A stretch of DNA of 64,000 nt, from the NCBI RefSeq assembly GCF_041240605.1, contig NZ_CP162487.1, positions 2,115,001 to 2,179,000 on the forward strand, in the 5' to 3' direction. The DNA comes from Xanthomonas sp. DAR 80977 (GTDB lineage Bacteria > Pseudomonadota > Gammaproteobacteria > Xanthomonadales > Xanthomonadaceae). Shown here in pieces: positions 52,296-61,138 of this stretch. Within the stretch, counting starts at the first letter, position 1; the number at the start of each line of letters is the position of its first letter. Below the pieces are notes generated by a model. The model was not told where the DNA came from, searched no databases, and was given only the letters and a program-made list of their open reading frames with translations. A program made the translations under genes and the position numbers.

Positions 52296-53093
52296 CGCTG
52301 CCTTTCCCCACAGCGCCTGCTGCTGGTGGGGTGGGGAACGGCGGTGAAACGGCCTAGCCCTGGTCGGCGCTCGATATCGATTCCGAGCGGGTGGAGGGGC
52401 TTCCCGCGCTGGATCTTCGCCCATCTGCTTCCCGATCATCGCGCTGCCATCCCAGCGACCCTCTTCACGGCGGACGCTCCGCGCTGCATCGGCCTTGCGT
52501 GCCTGTGCAGGCCAGTCGTTCCCTCTGATCGGCGAGACTCGGTGGGCGACGGCGAATCGCCGCTGCGGGGCTTGGGCGCGTCGACAGGCCGCGGTGTCAG
52601 CGGCCATCTCGTGCCGACGGCGGATATCACGGAGAAGGCGCTACGCGATCGCCGCGTGCTGCTGGCCGTTCGTCCCCCCCACAAGAACGACGTGCTGCGC
52701 CAAGCTCGCGGGAAGCCAGCCCAATCTTCAGCAGAACGCTGGCCTCGGCGCAGTATCCATGGGCCACCCGTTCGATGGCTGTGCTCTTGCTGTCGATGCG
52801 CTCGACCAGGGATCGCATAGCGACTGGTAGCGCTGAGCCAGATGCCTTGCGGACAAGGCCACAGCCTGCCGACCAGATGCTTCGGTAGCTCCATGCCACA
52901 GCGCAAGGCGCGACGTTTCAAGCGCTTGCGGCACGTGGGTGCCACGCACTCTGTCGCTCATATCGGCAGCTCGACGCACCATCTCCCATTTCGCCAGCGG
53001 CGCCATACGAACCCCTTCGGCCGTGGCCGATCTTGTCCATACGGCAACATTCCTGCCGGCCCGCCATGTGCTTGTCCGGCAGGAGGCAATAGC
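52296..53093. other. gene-poor, possibly degenerate region after xgtA
   Basis: About 800 bases with no supported intact gene. On the minus strand, pieces of plausible coding sequence in different frames (for example EASGRQAVALSARHLAQRYQ and LVERIDSKSTAIERVAHG near 52780-52900) suggest a gene broken by frameshifts, but I do not recognise the family. The left part contains a stretch near 52615-52650 resembling a sequence near 9310-9345, perhaps a dispersed repeat. Confidence 0.35.
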
Positions 53094-53129
53094 AAAAAAA
53101 AAGCCCGCCGGCATGACGCCGACGGGCTT
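53094..53129 (-). terminator. rho-independent terminator of the TonB-dependent receptor gene
   Basis: Read on the minus strand, an AAGCCCG-type stem with one mismatch is followed by nine or more T residues (the A-run at 53093-53102). It lies about 25 bases after the receptor stop codon. Confidence 0.88.
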
Positions 53130-53151
53130 GCTGCAGCCACGGAGGGTTGGC

Positions 53152-55911
53152 CTAGAACTTGTAGTTCACCCCGAGCACGTAGGTGCGGCCCCACTCGATG
53201 TACTCCAGCGGGCGATCCTTGGTCTCGGCGTAGGTGCGGTACGGCGAGTTGCTCAGGTTGCTCGCCTGCAGCAGCAGGCTCAGGCCTTTCAGGCTGCTGT
53301 GGTCGCCGAAGGTGTAGCTGATCTGCGCGTCGGTGATGTTCTCGCCGACCACGTAGCGCAGGGTGCGATTGCCGTTGAAGTTGCCGATCTCGCCGATGAA
53401 GTCCGAACGCCGGCGCTGGCTGACGCGCGCCTCGAAGCCGTTGCGCTCGTAGTAGGCGGTGAGGTTGTAGACGCGCTTGGACAGGCCCGGCAGGCTGATC
53501 TCGCCGTCGCCCACGCTGGATGCGCTTTCCGGATCGCGGATCTTGACGTCGCTGTCGTTGAAGGTGGCGCTGGCCTGGATGCCGAAGCCTTCCAGCGGGG
53601 CGAACAGCATGTCCAGCGGCAGCGAGGCGGTCAGCTCCAGGCCGCGCAGCGTGCCGCCCTTGCCGTTGAACGGCGCGCTGAAGGTGCCGGTGGTCTGCAC
53701 CGGCGCCGCGCCCGGCGGCGGCACGTAGCCGGCGACCAGCGCCGAGAAGTCGTAGTCGTCGCGGGTCTGGGTATAGATGTAGCTCTTCAGGTCCTTATAG
53801 AAGAACGCGGCGGCGACATAGGCCTTGGCGCCGAAGTACTTCTCGTAGGAGATGTCCAGGGCGTTGGCGCGCCACGGATCGAGCGTCGGGTTGCCGCCGC
53901 TGGCGCCGGGCTTGCCGGTGGCGTTGTCCACGCCGAATTCCAGCGAGGCGCGCAACTGGTCCACGCGCGGCCGCGCGACCTGCTTGGCCAGGGCGAAGCG
54001 CAGGGTCTGCTCGTGCGGGAACTGGAAGGCGAGGTTCAGGCTCGGCAGCCAGTCGTTGTAGGTCTTGCCTTCGTCGATCGGCCGCACTTCGCTGCCGGCG
54101 GGTTGCGAGGCATCCCAATAGTTCGCCTGCGACGACTGGTCGGCGTGCTGCAACTGCACGCCGACGTTGCCGCGCACGCCCACCTCGCCCCATTCGGTGT
54201 CGATATTGGCGCGCACCCAGGCGGTGGTGATCTTTTCCTGCACGGTCCAGGCCTTGGAGACCAGGTACGAGGCGTCCTCGGTGGGAGCGAACTCCATGTA
54301 GCGCGACACCGCGCCCGGCACGTTCCAGGCGGGGATGTAGCCGATGCCGGCGAAGCCCAGGTTCACCGGCGCGTACTGCAGGTCGGGGGCGATGGTGGTG
54401 TCGCCCTGCGCGCCGAGGGTGATGTTGCCCTCGGGCTGGCGCTTTTCCTTCTCGCGGTTGGCGTAGTTCACGCCCACGTCCAGGTCGGAGAACCAGCGCA
54501 GCGCTTCGGGCAGCGGGAAGCTGGCCTGCAGGCGCGCACCCTTCAGCACGTCCTCCACGCGCGGCGCCTTGCCGTAGCCGGAGCCGTAGATGGTGTTGGT
54601 GATGTACAGCGCGTCGGGGTTGGAATAGTCCAGCCCGGGCGAGATCTGCGAGAAGCCGTTGTTGCGGTAGGCCAGGCCCACCGTGTCGAGTTGCGGCATC
54701 GGCGTCAGCTGCAGATTGTTCTCTAGGTTGAGTTCCTTGCGCGTGGCCTTGGAGTAGTTCACGTCGGCGATGATCCGCACCACGCCGGCGTTGATCTCGT
54801 TGTTCCAGCCGAACGCGTCGATCTTGTCCTCGCGCTTGTTGTACATGCCGCGTACCAGCGGATACACGCCGCTGGCGCTGCCGCCGGTGAAGGTGCCGTT
54901 GTCGTTGACCTGGGCGCCGCCGATGGCCAGGCCCGGGGTATAGCCGCCGTTGTAGTTGCTGAGGTTGACCTCGAACTGGTTGGCGGTGTCGATCTGCTCG
55001 GCCTCGGTGTGGAAGGCGTCGAGCGTGCTGGTCCAGGCGTTGGAAGGGCGGTACTGCAGGGTCGCCATCACGCCGTCGCGCTTGGAATTGCCGGTGCGGC
55101 GCAGCGCCTTGATGCCGTCGGAGAAATAGGTGCCGGCGGCCACGCCCGGCCGTGCGCCGCTGTCGGTGTTCTGCGTGCTCCACGGCTCGTACAGGCCGAC
55201 CTGGTTCTCCTGGATCGGCGTATCGGTGTGCGCGTAGCCGAGCGACAGGCCGATGGTGCGGTCGGCGAACTGGTCGATGTAGCTGGCGCTGAAGCGGTTG
55301 CCGTACGGATCGACGTCGGCGGCCTTGCCCAGCGAATTGCGCTGGTAGCGCCCGCCGATCGCGATCACGCGTTCGCCGAAGCTGAGCGGGCGCGCGGTCT
55401 GCATGTCCACCGTGCCCGACAGGCCCTGGCCGACCAGGCCGGCATCGGGGGTCTTGTAGACGGTGACGCCGCTGACCAGCTCGGACGGGTACTGGTCGAA
55501 CTCGACGCTGCGGTTGTCGCCGGTGCTGACCACCTCGCGGCCGTTCAACAGGGTGGTGGAGAAGTCGGGCGACAGGCCGCGCACGCTGATCACCTGGGCA
55601 CGTCCGGCCACGCGTTGCGCGGCCAGGCCGGGCAGGCGCGCGAGCGATTCGGCGATGCTGACGTCGGGCAGCTTGCCGATGTCCTCGGCCGAGATCGCCT
55701 CGACGATGGACGTGGAATCCTTCTTGATCGCGATCGCGCTCTCGATGCCGCGACGGATGCCGGTCACCTCGACCTTGTCCAGTTCGGTGACCGGGCCGTC
55801 GGCAGCTGTGGTGGCGGTGGCGGACTGCGTTTCGGACTGTGCGGCGGCCAGCATCGGTGTCATGGCGATGGCCACGGCCAGCGTCAGCGCATTGCGCTTG
55901 TGGTTCAACAT
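53152..55911 (-). CDS. TonB-dependent receptor, probable maltodextrin/alpha-glucoside transporter
   Basis: A 919-residue outer-membrane receptor. The signal peptide ends at MLAAAQSET. The plug begins with the DKVEVTGIRRGIESAIAIKK segment, then IVEAISAEDIGKLPDVSIAESLARLPGLA, typical of carbohydrate-type xanthomonad receptors. The barrel ends in GRTYVLGVNYKF with a terminal Phe. The ATG has GGGAGGGG just before it; the frame is open further upstream but without sense. It is flanked by xgtA, GH97 and amylase genes and carries the same 14-base operator 137 bases upstream, which points to maltodextrins as substrate by inference. Confidence 0.9.
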   Translation of the reverse strand: MLNHKRNALTLAVAIAMTPMLAAAQSETQSATATTAADGPVTELDKVEVTGIRRGIESAIAIKKDSTSIVEAISAEDIGKLPDVSIAESLARLPGLAAQRVAGRAQVISVRGLSPDFSTTLLNGREVVSTGDNRSVEFDQYPSELVSGVTVYKTPDAGLVGQGLSGTVDMQTARPLSFGERVIAIGGRYQRNSLGKAADVDPYGNRFSASYIDQFADRTIGLSLGYAHTDTPIQENQVGLYEPWSTQNTDSGARPGVAAGTYFSDGIKALRRTGNSKRDGVMATLQYRPSNAWTSTLDAFHTEAEQIDTANQFEVNLSNYNGGYTPGLAIGGAQVNDNGTFTGGSASGVYPLVRGMYNKREDKIDAFGWNNEINAGVVRIIADVNYSKATRKELNLENNLQLTPMPQLDTVGLAYRNNGFSQISPGLDYSNPDALYITNTIYGSGYGKAPRVEDVLKGARLQASFPLPEALRWFSDLDVGVNYANREKEKRQPEGNITLGAQGDTTIAPDLQYAPVNLGFAGIGYIPAWNVPGAVSRYMEFAPTEDASYLVSKAWTVQEKITTAWVRANIDTEWGEVGVRGNVGVQLQHADQSSQANYWDASQPAGSEVRPIDEGKTYNDWLPSLNLAFQFPHEQTLRFALAKQVARPRVDQLRASLEFGVDNATGKPGASGGNPTLDPWRANALDISYEKYFGAKAYVAAAFFYKDLKSYIYTQTRDDYDFSALVAGYVPPPGAAPVQTTGTFSAPFNGKGGTLRGLELTASLPLDMLFAPLEGFGIQASATFNDSDVKIRDPESASSVGDGEISLPGLSKRVYNLTAYYERNGFEARVSQRRRSDFIGEIGNFNGNRTLRYVVGENITDAQISYTFGDHSSLKGLSLLLQASNLSNSPYRTYAETKDRPLEYIEWGRTYVLGVNYKF

Positions 55912-56047
55912 TTTCCCCTCCCAGGCAATGTTGTCGTACGAATTTTTCTGATCCGGCACAGTGGCCGGATGTAGGGATCGCGCCGCCATTCTTGGGCGAC
56001 GCGACTGCGATGTATGGTAGACACCGCGATCCGCCGCGAATGCCGGC

Positions 56048-56061
56048 TGCATACGTATTCA
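56048..56061. promoter_or_regulatory. LacI-type operator upstream of the TonB-dependent receptor
   Basis: TGCATACGTATTCA, the exact reverse complement of the sites at 50573 and 58770, lies 137 bases upstream of the receptor start. Confidence 0.8.
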
Positions 56062-56077
56062 CAGGGTTTCATCGCAT

Positions 56078-56091
56078 TGGAATCGATTCCA
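56078..56091. promoter_or_regulatory. second LacI-like palindrome, distinct sequence
   Basis: TGGAATCGATTCCA is a perfect 14-base palindrome with central CG. Its centre is 30 bases (about three helical turns) from the centre of the 56048 operator. The sequence differs from the other sites, so a second LacI-family regulator may act at this promoter. Confidence 0.5.
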
Positions 56092-56501
56092 TGGTGGCGA
56101 TGTCGTGTGGCGGTGAAGTGCGGGCGTCCCGTGATGGCGAGGTCGGTATGCGGGGATTTGCGGCACGATGCGCTGTGAGGTGGGGTGGATGCGCGGTATG
56201 CGGCAGTCCACGCGTGCGAATGGGAAGGGCAGATGCCTGGGAGACAGATGCGATACCAGGCCCCGCGAGCGTGATGGGCCAGGGCGGCATGCGCTCGCGC
56301 GCAGCGTGCTCGGGTAACGGAAACGGCGGCCTTGCACCAGAGGATCTTGCGCGAGAGGCGATGCGTCGTTCATCTGCCCGAGGCAGGACGTTGCCGATCG
56401 CCTGCCTGCGCCATCGCTTTTGTATTGTGGATCGCTTGTTTCCGTCGCCGGATGCGCTTATTCCGCAGCGGTTACAGCCTGTTGGGCGACTTCGGTCGTG
56501 G
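56092..56501. other. intergenic region between receptor promoter and GH97 gene
   Basis: About 410 bases with no supported gene; long antisense frames in this stretch belong to GC-rich composition only. Confidence 0.4.
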
Positions 56502-56539
56502 CGGGCGTTGTCGGTGAAGCCCGTCGCGGCTGACGCCGC
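56502..56539. repeat. REP-like double hairpin
   Basis: CGGGC/GCCCG (56502-56506 and 56519-56523) is directly followed by GCGGC/GCCGC (56526-56530 and 56535-56539). Such twin GC hairpins between genes resemble dispersed intergenic repeats of Xanthomonas. It lies just after the end of the GH97 gene and may also help end its transcript. Confidence 0.45.
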
Positions 56540-56586
56540 TGCTACAGGTGGCGTTATCCCGTGACCTGGTCCGGCGCGGAAATGCG

Positions 56587-58695
56587 CTAGCGACGTGCCG
56601 CCGCGTTGCCGCCGGCACCGGCCGCAGCGTCCACCGGCGTGAAGCGGATCGCCTGGCCGCCGCCCGGCGCCAGCTTCAGTTCCAACCGGTCGGCGCTGGT
56701 GACCTCGCGCTGCTCGCGCACGAAGTCGAACGGGTTGCTGCGGTAGTCCGCCGCGTCGCCGTCGCGGTAGATCTCGGCGCGGTAGCGCACGCCCGGTTCC
56801 AGGAACGCCAGCGACACCGGCAGCACCCGGCCGTGTTCGTCGGTGATGCTGCCCAGGTACCAGTCGCGGCTGTGGCGGTCCTTGCGCACCAGGGTCACGT
56901 AGTCGCCGACCTCGCCGTCGAGGACGCGGCTGTCGTCCCAGTCCACCGCCACGTCCTCGATGAAGCGGAACGCGTCGCGGTGCTGCAGGTAATGTTCGGG
57001 CAGGTCGGCGGCCATCTGGATCGGGCTGTAGATCGCCACGTACAGCGCCAGCTGCCGCGCCAGCGTGCTCGGGATCGGCTGGCCGTCGCGGCCCTTCAGG
57101 CTGAGGATGCCGGGGGTGTAGTCCATCGGCCCGGCCAGCATGCGGGTGAAGACCAGGTTGACCTCGTGCTCGGGCGGGTTCGGCGGCTGGCCCCAGGCGT
57201 TGTACTCCATGCCGCGCGCGCCTTCGCGCGACAGCCAGTTGGGATAGGTGCGGCGCAGGCCGGTGTCCTTGATCGGCTCGTGCGCGTTGACCGACAGATG
57301 CCGCGCGGCGGCTTCGCGCACCACCTTCAGGTGGTGCTGCGCCATGAACTGGCCGTCGTGCCACTCGCGCCACAGCGGCCCGCCGGCCGGATTGCGCCGG
57401 TCCACCTGGCCGTCGTCGCAGACGTAGCCGGTCTTGAAGGTGTCCACGCCCAGGCGCGCATACAGGTCCAGGGCGGCGTCGAGCTGGTCTTCGTAGTGCT
57501 GCACCGCGCAGCCGGTCTCGTGGTGGCCGATCAGGTGCACGCCGCGCTTGGCGGCGTAGGCGCTGAGCGCTTCGATGTCGAAGTCCGGCGTGGGCCGGGT
57601 GAAATCGAAGCCGCCGCCGTTGCCGAACCATTCGCCGTTCCAGCCGGGATTCCAGCCTTCCACCAGCACGCCGCGAAAGCCGTGCGCGGCGGCGAAGTCG
57701 ATGTAGCGGCGGGTGTTGGCGGTGGTCGCGCCGTGCTTCGGCCCGGTCGCCCAGGTCTGCTGGTTGAGGTGCATCGACCACCACACGCCCACGTACTTGG
57801 CCGGGTGCACCCAGCTCACGTCGCCGAGCGCATTGGGTTCGTTGAGGTTGAGGATCAGGTTGGAATCGACCAGGCCGCCGGCGTGGTCGGCGATCTGCAC
57901 GGTGCGCCACGGCGTGTCGAACGGCAGGCTGCGTCTGACTTTCCAGCCTTGCGCCGACGGCGACAGCTGCGCGTGCAGGCGCTGGTCGTCGCCGCGGCGC
58001 AGCCACATCCCGGCGTAGTCGACCAGGGCGGCCTCGTGCAGGGCGATGTGCAGTCCGTGGCGGCTGCGCATCGTGATCGGCGTATGCGCCAGCGCGACCT
58101 GGTTCAGCGGCGTCTGCCGGTACAGGTATTCGTAGTGGATCGGCTCGCCGGCCGGGATCCACCAGGCGGTGGCTTCCGGCGCGATGGCGAACTCGGTCAG
58201 TTCCTCGTCGATGATCGCTTCGCGCATGCCGGGTTGCTGCGGGAAGCTGTAGCGGAAGCCCAGGCCATCGTCGTAGACCCGGAACAGCATCGCGAAGCGG
58301 CGCCGCTGGCCGCCACGCTCGCCCAGCTCCACGCGCAGTTCGTTGTAGTGGTTGCGCACGTAGCGGCGTTCGCCCCACGGTTGCTCCCAGGTCTCGTCCA
58401 CGCTGCGCGTGGCCTGCGCCAGCACCGCCAGATCGCGATCCAGGCGCCCGTCGCGCAACTGGAAGCCCAGCCTGGACTCGCCGATCACGGTGTCGCCCAG
58501 GCGCTGCACGCGGTAGCTCGGCTTGCCGTCGTCCAGTTGCAGCGCGACCCGCAGCACCTTGCCCGGCGAGTCCACGCTGGCCACGGTCTTCGGTTCTGCG
58601 CGCAGCAGCGGTGCGGTGCACAACAACGCGGCCGCGAACAGCACTGGCAGGCGCAGGGTCCGGCGCGCGCGTGGCATGGCATGAAACTGCGGCAT
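56587..58695 (-). CDS. glycoside hydrolase family 97 alpha-glucosidase (SusB-like)
   Basis: A 702-residue exported alpha-glucosidase. A signal peptide ends near APLLRAEPK. The N-terminal beta-sandwich is followed by the TIM-like catalytic domain. Glutamates expected for the inverting GH97 type are visible in LIGHHETGCAVQ, in VNAHEPIKDTG and in NPPEHEVNLV. The calcium-dependent SusB group has this set, so hydrolysis with inversion is likely. A C-terminal beta domain ends the protein. The ATG at 58695 has GGGAGGGG before it. It is divergent from a six-hairpin glycosidase gene around a shared operator at 58770. Confidence 0.92.
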   Translation of the reverse strand: MPQFHAMPRARRTLRLPVLFAAALLCTAPLLRAEPKTVASVDSPGKVLRVALQLDDGKPSYRVQRLGDTVIGESRLGFQLRDGRLDRDLAVLAQATRSVDETWEQPWGERRYVRNHYNELRVELGERGGQRRRFAMLFRVYDDGLGFRYSFPQQPGMREAIIDEELTEFAIAPEATAWWIPAGEPIHYEYLYRQTPLNQVALAHTPITMRSRHGLHIALHEAALVDYAGMWLRRGDDQRLHAQLSPSAQGWKVRRSLPFDTPWRTVQIADHAGGLVDSNLILNLNEPNALGDVSWVHPAKYVGVWWSMHLNQQTWATGPKHGATTANTRRYIDFAAAHGFRGVLVEGWNPGWNGEWFGNGGGFDFTRPTPDFDIEALSAYAAKRGVHLIGHHETGCAVQHYEDQLDAALDLYARLGVDTFKTGYVCDDGQVDRRNPAGGPLWREWHDGQFMAQHHLKVVREAAARHLSVNAHEPIKDTGLRRTYPNWLSREGARGMEYNAWGQPPNPPEHEVNLVFTRMLAGPMDYTPGILSLKGRDGQPIPSTLARQLALYVAIYSPIQMAADLPEHYLQHRDAFRFIEDVAVDWDDSRVLDGEVGDYVTLVRKDRHSRDWYLGSITDEHGRVLPVSLAFLEPGVRYRAEIYRDGDAADYRSNPFDFVREQREVTSADRLELKLAPGGGQAIRFTPVDAAAGAGGNAAARR

Positions 58696-58769
58696 GTCCC
58701 CTCCCAAGGCGGCCGTTGCAGATGCGGCGACTATAGCGAGGCGCTGCGGCGCCGCTGCGGCCTGCGCGA

Positions 58770-58783
58770 TGAATACGTATGCA
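58770..58783. promoter_or_regulatory. LacI-type operator in the divergent GH97/glycosidase promoter
   Basis: TGAATACGTATGCA, identical to the site at 50573, lies 75 bases upstream of the GH97 start and 154 bases upstream of the plus-strand glycosidase start. Confidence 0.8.
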
Positions 58784-58936
58784 GATGCGTGCGGTGCGGT
58801 GCGGCGCGTCTACCATGTCGGCAGCGCTTCTCGAAGCAGAGGCCGCGACCGCGGTGCCGGCATGCCGGTGCGGCGAACCCACAATGCAGGCAAAGAGGGA
58901 GGGAGGCCGACGGGCGCGAGCCGGTCCGCCGCTTCG

Positions 58937-61138
58937 ATGCTGAAGATGATCTGCTTGGCCGCCACCTTGGGTGCCGCGGTGTCCGCGTCTGCGTGGCAGA
59001 CGTCGTTGCAATGGCGCGGCCGGACCGCGCAGGCCGTGGCCGGTACCGACGGCGGCTTCGTGCTGACCTCGGCGCAGGGCACGCGCACTTTGGCGGCGCA
59101 GCCGCTGCGCAGCGAAACCGCCAGCCCGCTGTTCGATGCGCTGTTCGCGCTGGCGCAGCAGGAGTTGCACGACGACCAGGTCGATGCGATCCGCGATCCC
59201 GCCTTCGACCATGGCAAGCCGCTGCCGTGCGACTGCTACCAGACCGGCGAACGCTGGCCCTACGTGTGGACCCGCGACGTCAGTTATGCCGCCGATCTGG
59301 CGCTGGCGCGGCTGGATCCGGAGCGCACGCGGCGCTCGCTGCGCTTCAAGCTGTCGGCGATGCGCGGCGCGGACGCGCTGCCGGGCCTGTTCGTGGCCCA
59401 GGACACCGGTTCCGGCGGCAGTTGGCCGGTGAGCAGCGACCGCGTGGTCTGGTTCCTGGCCGCGCGGCACCTGCTCGATGATGCGCAGTTCGCCGCCGAC
59501 ACCCGCGCCGCGCTCGACGCGACGTTGGCGCAGGATCGGGCGTTCGCGTTCGACCCGCGCATCGGCCTGTACCGCGGCGAGACCTCGTTCCTGGACTGGC
59601 GCGAGCAGACCTATCCGGCCTGGACCCGCGACGATGTACGCTTCATCGCCGAGTCGTTCGCGCTGTCCACCAACGTGCTGCACTACCAGGCGTTGCGCCT
59701 GGGCGAGCGGCTGGCGCGCGGGCAGGGCGACGGCGTGGCCGCGGCGCGCTATGCCGGCTGGGCGGACGCGCTGAAGCAGGCGATCGCGCAGCGCTTCTGG
59801 CGCGAGGACCGCGGCACCTACGCCAGCTATCTCGGCAGCGCCGCGCATCCGGTGGCCTACGAAAGCTACGACCTGCTGGGCCTGTCGCTGGCGGTGCTGG
59901 CCGACGTGCTGCCGCGCGAACGCGCACGCCAGGCGCTGGCGCGCTATCCGGCGGTCGAGGCCGGCAGCCCGGTGGTGTGGCCGCAGCAGCGGGACGTGCC
60001 GATCTACCACAACCGCGCGATCTGGCCGTTCGTCAGCGCCTATGCGTTGCGCGCGGCGCGGCATACCGACGACAGCGCGCGCATCGCCTTCGAAGTGCGC
60101 TCGCTGCTGCGCGGCGCCGCACTGGCCGGCTCGAACATGGAGAATTACGAATTCCTGAGCCAGGCCGCACATGTGGACGACGGTCCGCTCAGCGGGCCGG
60201 TGGTCAATTCGCCGCGGCAACTGTGGTCGGTGGCCGGCTACCTGGCGATGGTGATCGAAGGCGTGTTCGGCGTCGAAGACGACGGCAGCGTGGCGCCCAA
60301 GCTGCCGGTGAGCCTGGTGCCGATGCTGTTCGGCGAGCGCGACCAGATCGCGCTGCAGCTGCACGAGCGGCGCATCGTGCTGCGGCGGCCTGCGCAACTG
60401 CACGGCGACCTGCTGGTGGCCGGCACCACGCGCACCGATGACGGCGTGACGACGGTGCAACTGGTCGCGCGCGGAACGAAGAGCGCGCCGGTGCCGCTGC
60501 TCGCCGCCGCCGATGCGTTCGCCCCGCTGGCCCCGCCGGCGCCGCGCGTCGAGCGCGATGCGCAGGGCTGGCGCGTGGCCGCCGCCGCCGACACGGTGCT
60601 GTACGTCGATGGCCAGCGCTGGCCGGGCGCTGCCGACGGCGCGCGGTTGCCGCTGCGCGAGCAGGTGCAGTGCCTGAGCCTGACCCGGCGCGATGCGCAC
60701 TGGGAATCGCTGCACAGTCCCAGCGTCTGCGTCGGCGACGTGGTTCGCCTGGCCGGCGGCGACGACTGGCGCTGGACCGTGCCGCGCGATGGCGAGTACC
60801 GCTTGAGTCTGCGCTACGTCAATGCGCACGGCCCGATCAACACCGGCGTCACCGCCGCGGTGAAGCAACTGCAGCTGCAATGCGGCGCTGCCGCGCCGCA
60901 GCGGATGCCGGTGGTGATGCCGCACAGCGTCGGCGAACAGGAGTCCACCGCAGCGGTGTTCGCGCTGAAGGCTGGGCAGGCCTGCCGCATCCGCCTTGCG
61001 CCTGCGGCCAACATGAGCGCGCTGCAGCACTTCGCGCGCTACACCGGCGGCCAGGGCGGCGCCGACGGCGTGGTCAATGCAGCCGATGTCGCCGCGTTGC
61101 TGATCGCACCGGCCGGCGCCGCGCAGGAGCGCCGATGA
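58937..61138 (+). CDS. six-hairpin (alpha/alpha)6 glycosidase, glycogen-debranching/glucoamylase-like
   Basis: A 733-residue exported protein with a signal peptide MLKMICLAATLGAAVSASAW. The central domain (about residues 70-450) has the alpha/alpha-barrel signs CDCYQTGERWPYVWTRDVSY, FLDWREQTYPAWTRDDVR and VPIYHNRAIWPFVSAYALRA with NMENYEFL, resembling glycogen-debranching and glucoamylase-type six-hairpin enzymes. Acidic residues Asp and Glu in these blocks are candidate catalysts, but the family cannot be fixed from sequence alone. A C-terminal part of about 250 residues is beta-rich and cysteine-bearing. Several in-frame starts exist upstream; this one begins with the signal peptide. It heads an operon with the MFS and amylase genes (ATGA overlaps). 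Confidence 0.75.
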   Translation: MLKMICLAATLGAAVSASAWQTSLQWRGRTAQAVAGTDGGFVLTSAQGTRTLAAQPLRSETASPLFDALFALAQQELHDDQVDAIRDPAFDHGKPLPCDCYQTGERWPYVWTRDVSYAADLALARLDPERTRRSLRFKLSAMRGADALPGLFVAQDTGSGGSWPVSSDRVVWFLAARHLLDDAQFAADTRAALDATLAQDRAFAFDPRIGLYRGETSFLDWREQTYPAWTRDDVRFIAESFALSTNVLHYQALRLGERLARGQGDGVAAARYAGWADALKQAIAQRFWREDRGTYASYLGSAAHPVAYESYDLLGLSLAVLADVLPRERARQALARYPAVEAGSPVVWPQQRDVPIYHNRAIWPFVSAYALRAARHTDDSARIAFEVRSLLRGAALAGSNMENYEFLSQAAHVDDGPLSGPVVNSPRQLWSVAGYLAMVIEGVFGVEDDGSVAPKLPVSLVPMLFGERDQIALQLHERRIVLRRPAQLHGDLLVAGTTRTDDGVTTVQLVARGTKSAPVPLLAAADAFAPLAPPAPRVERDAQGWRVAAAADTVLYVDGQRWPGAADGARLPLREQVQCLSLTRRDAHWESLHSPSVCVGDVVRLAGGDDWRWTVPRDGEYRLSLRYVNAHGPINTGVTAAVKQLQLQCGAAAPQRMPVVMPHSVGEQESTAAVFALKAGQACRIRLAPAANMSALQHFARYTGGQGGADGVVNAADVAALLIAPAGAAQERR

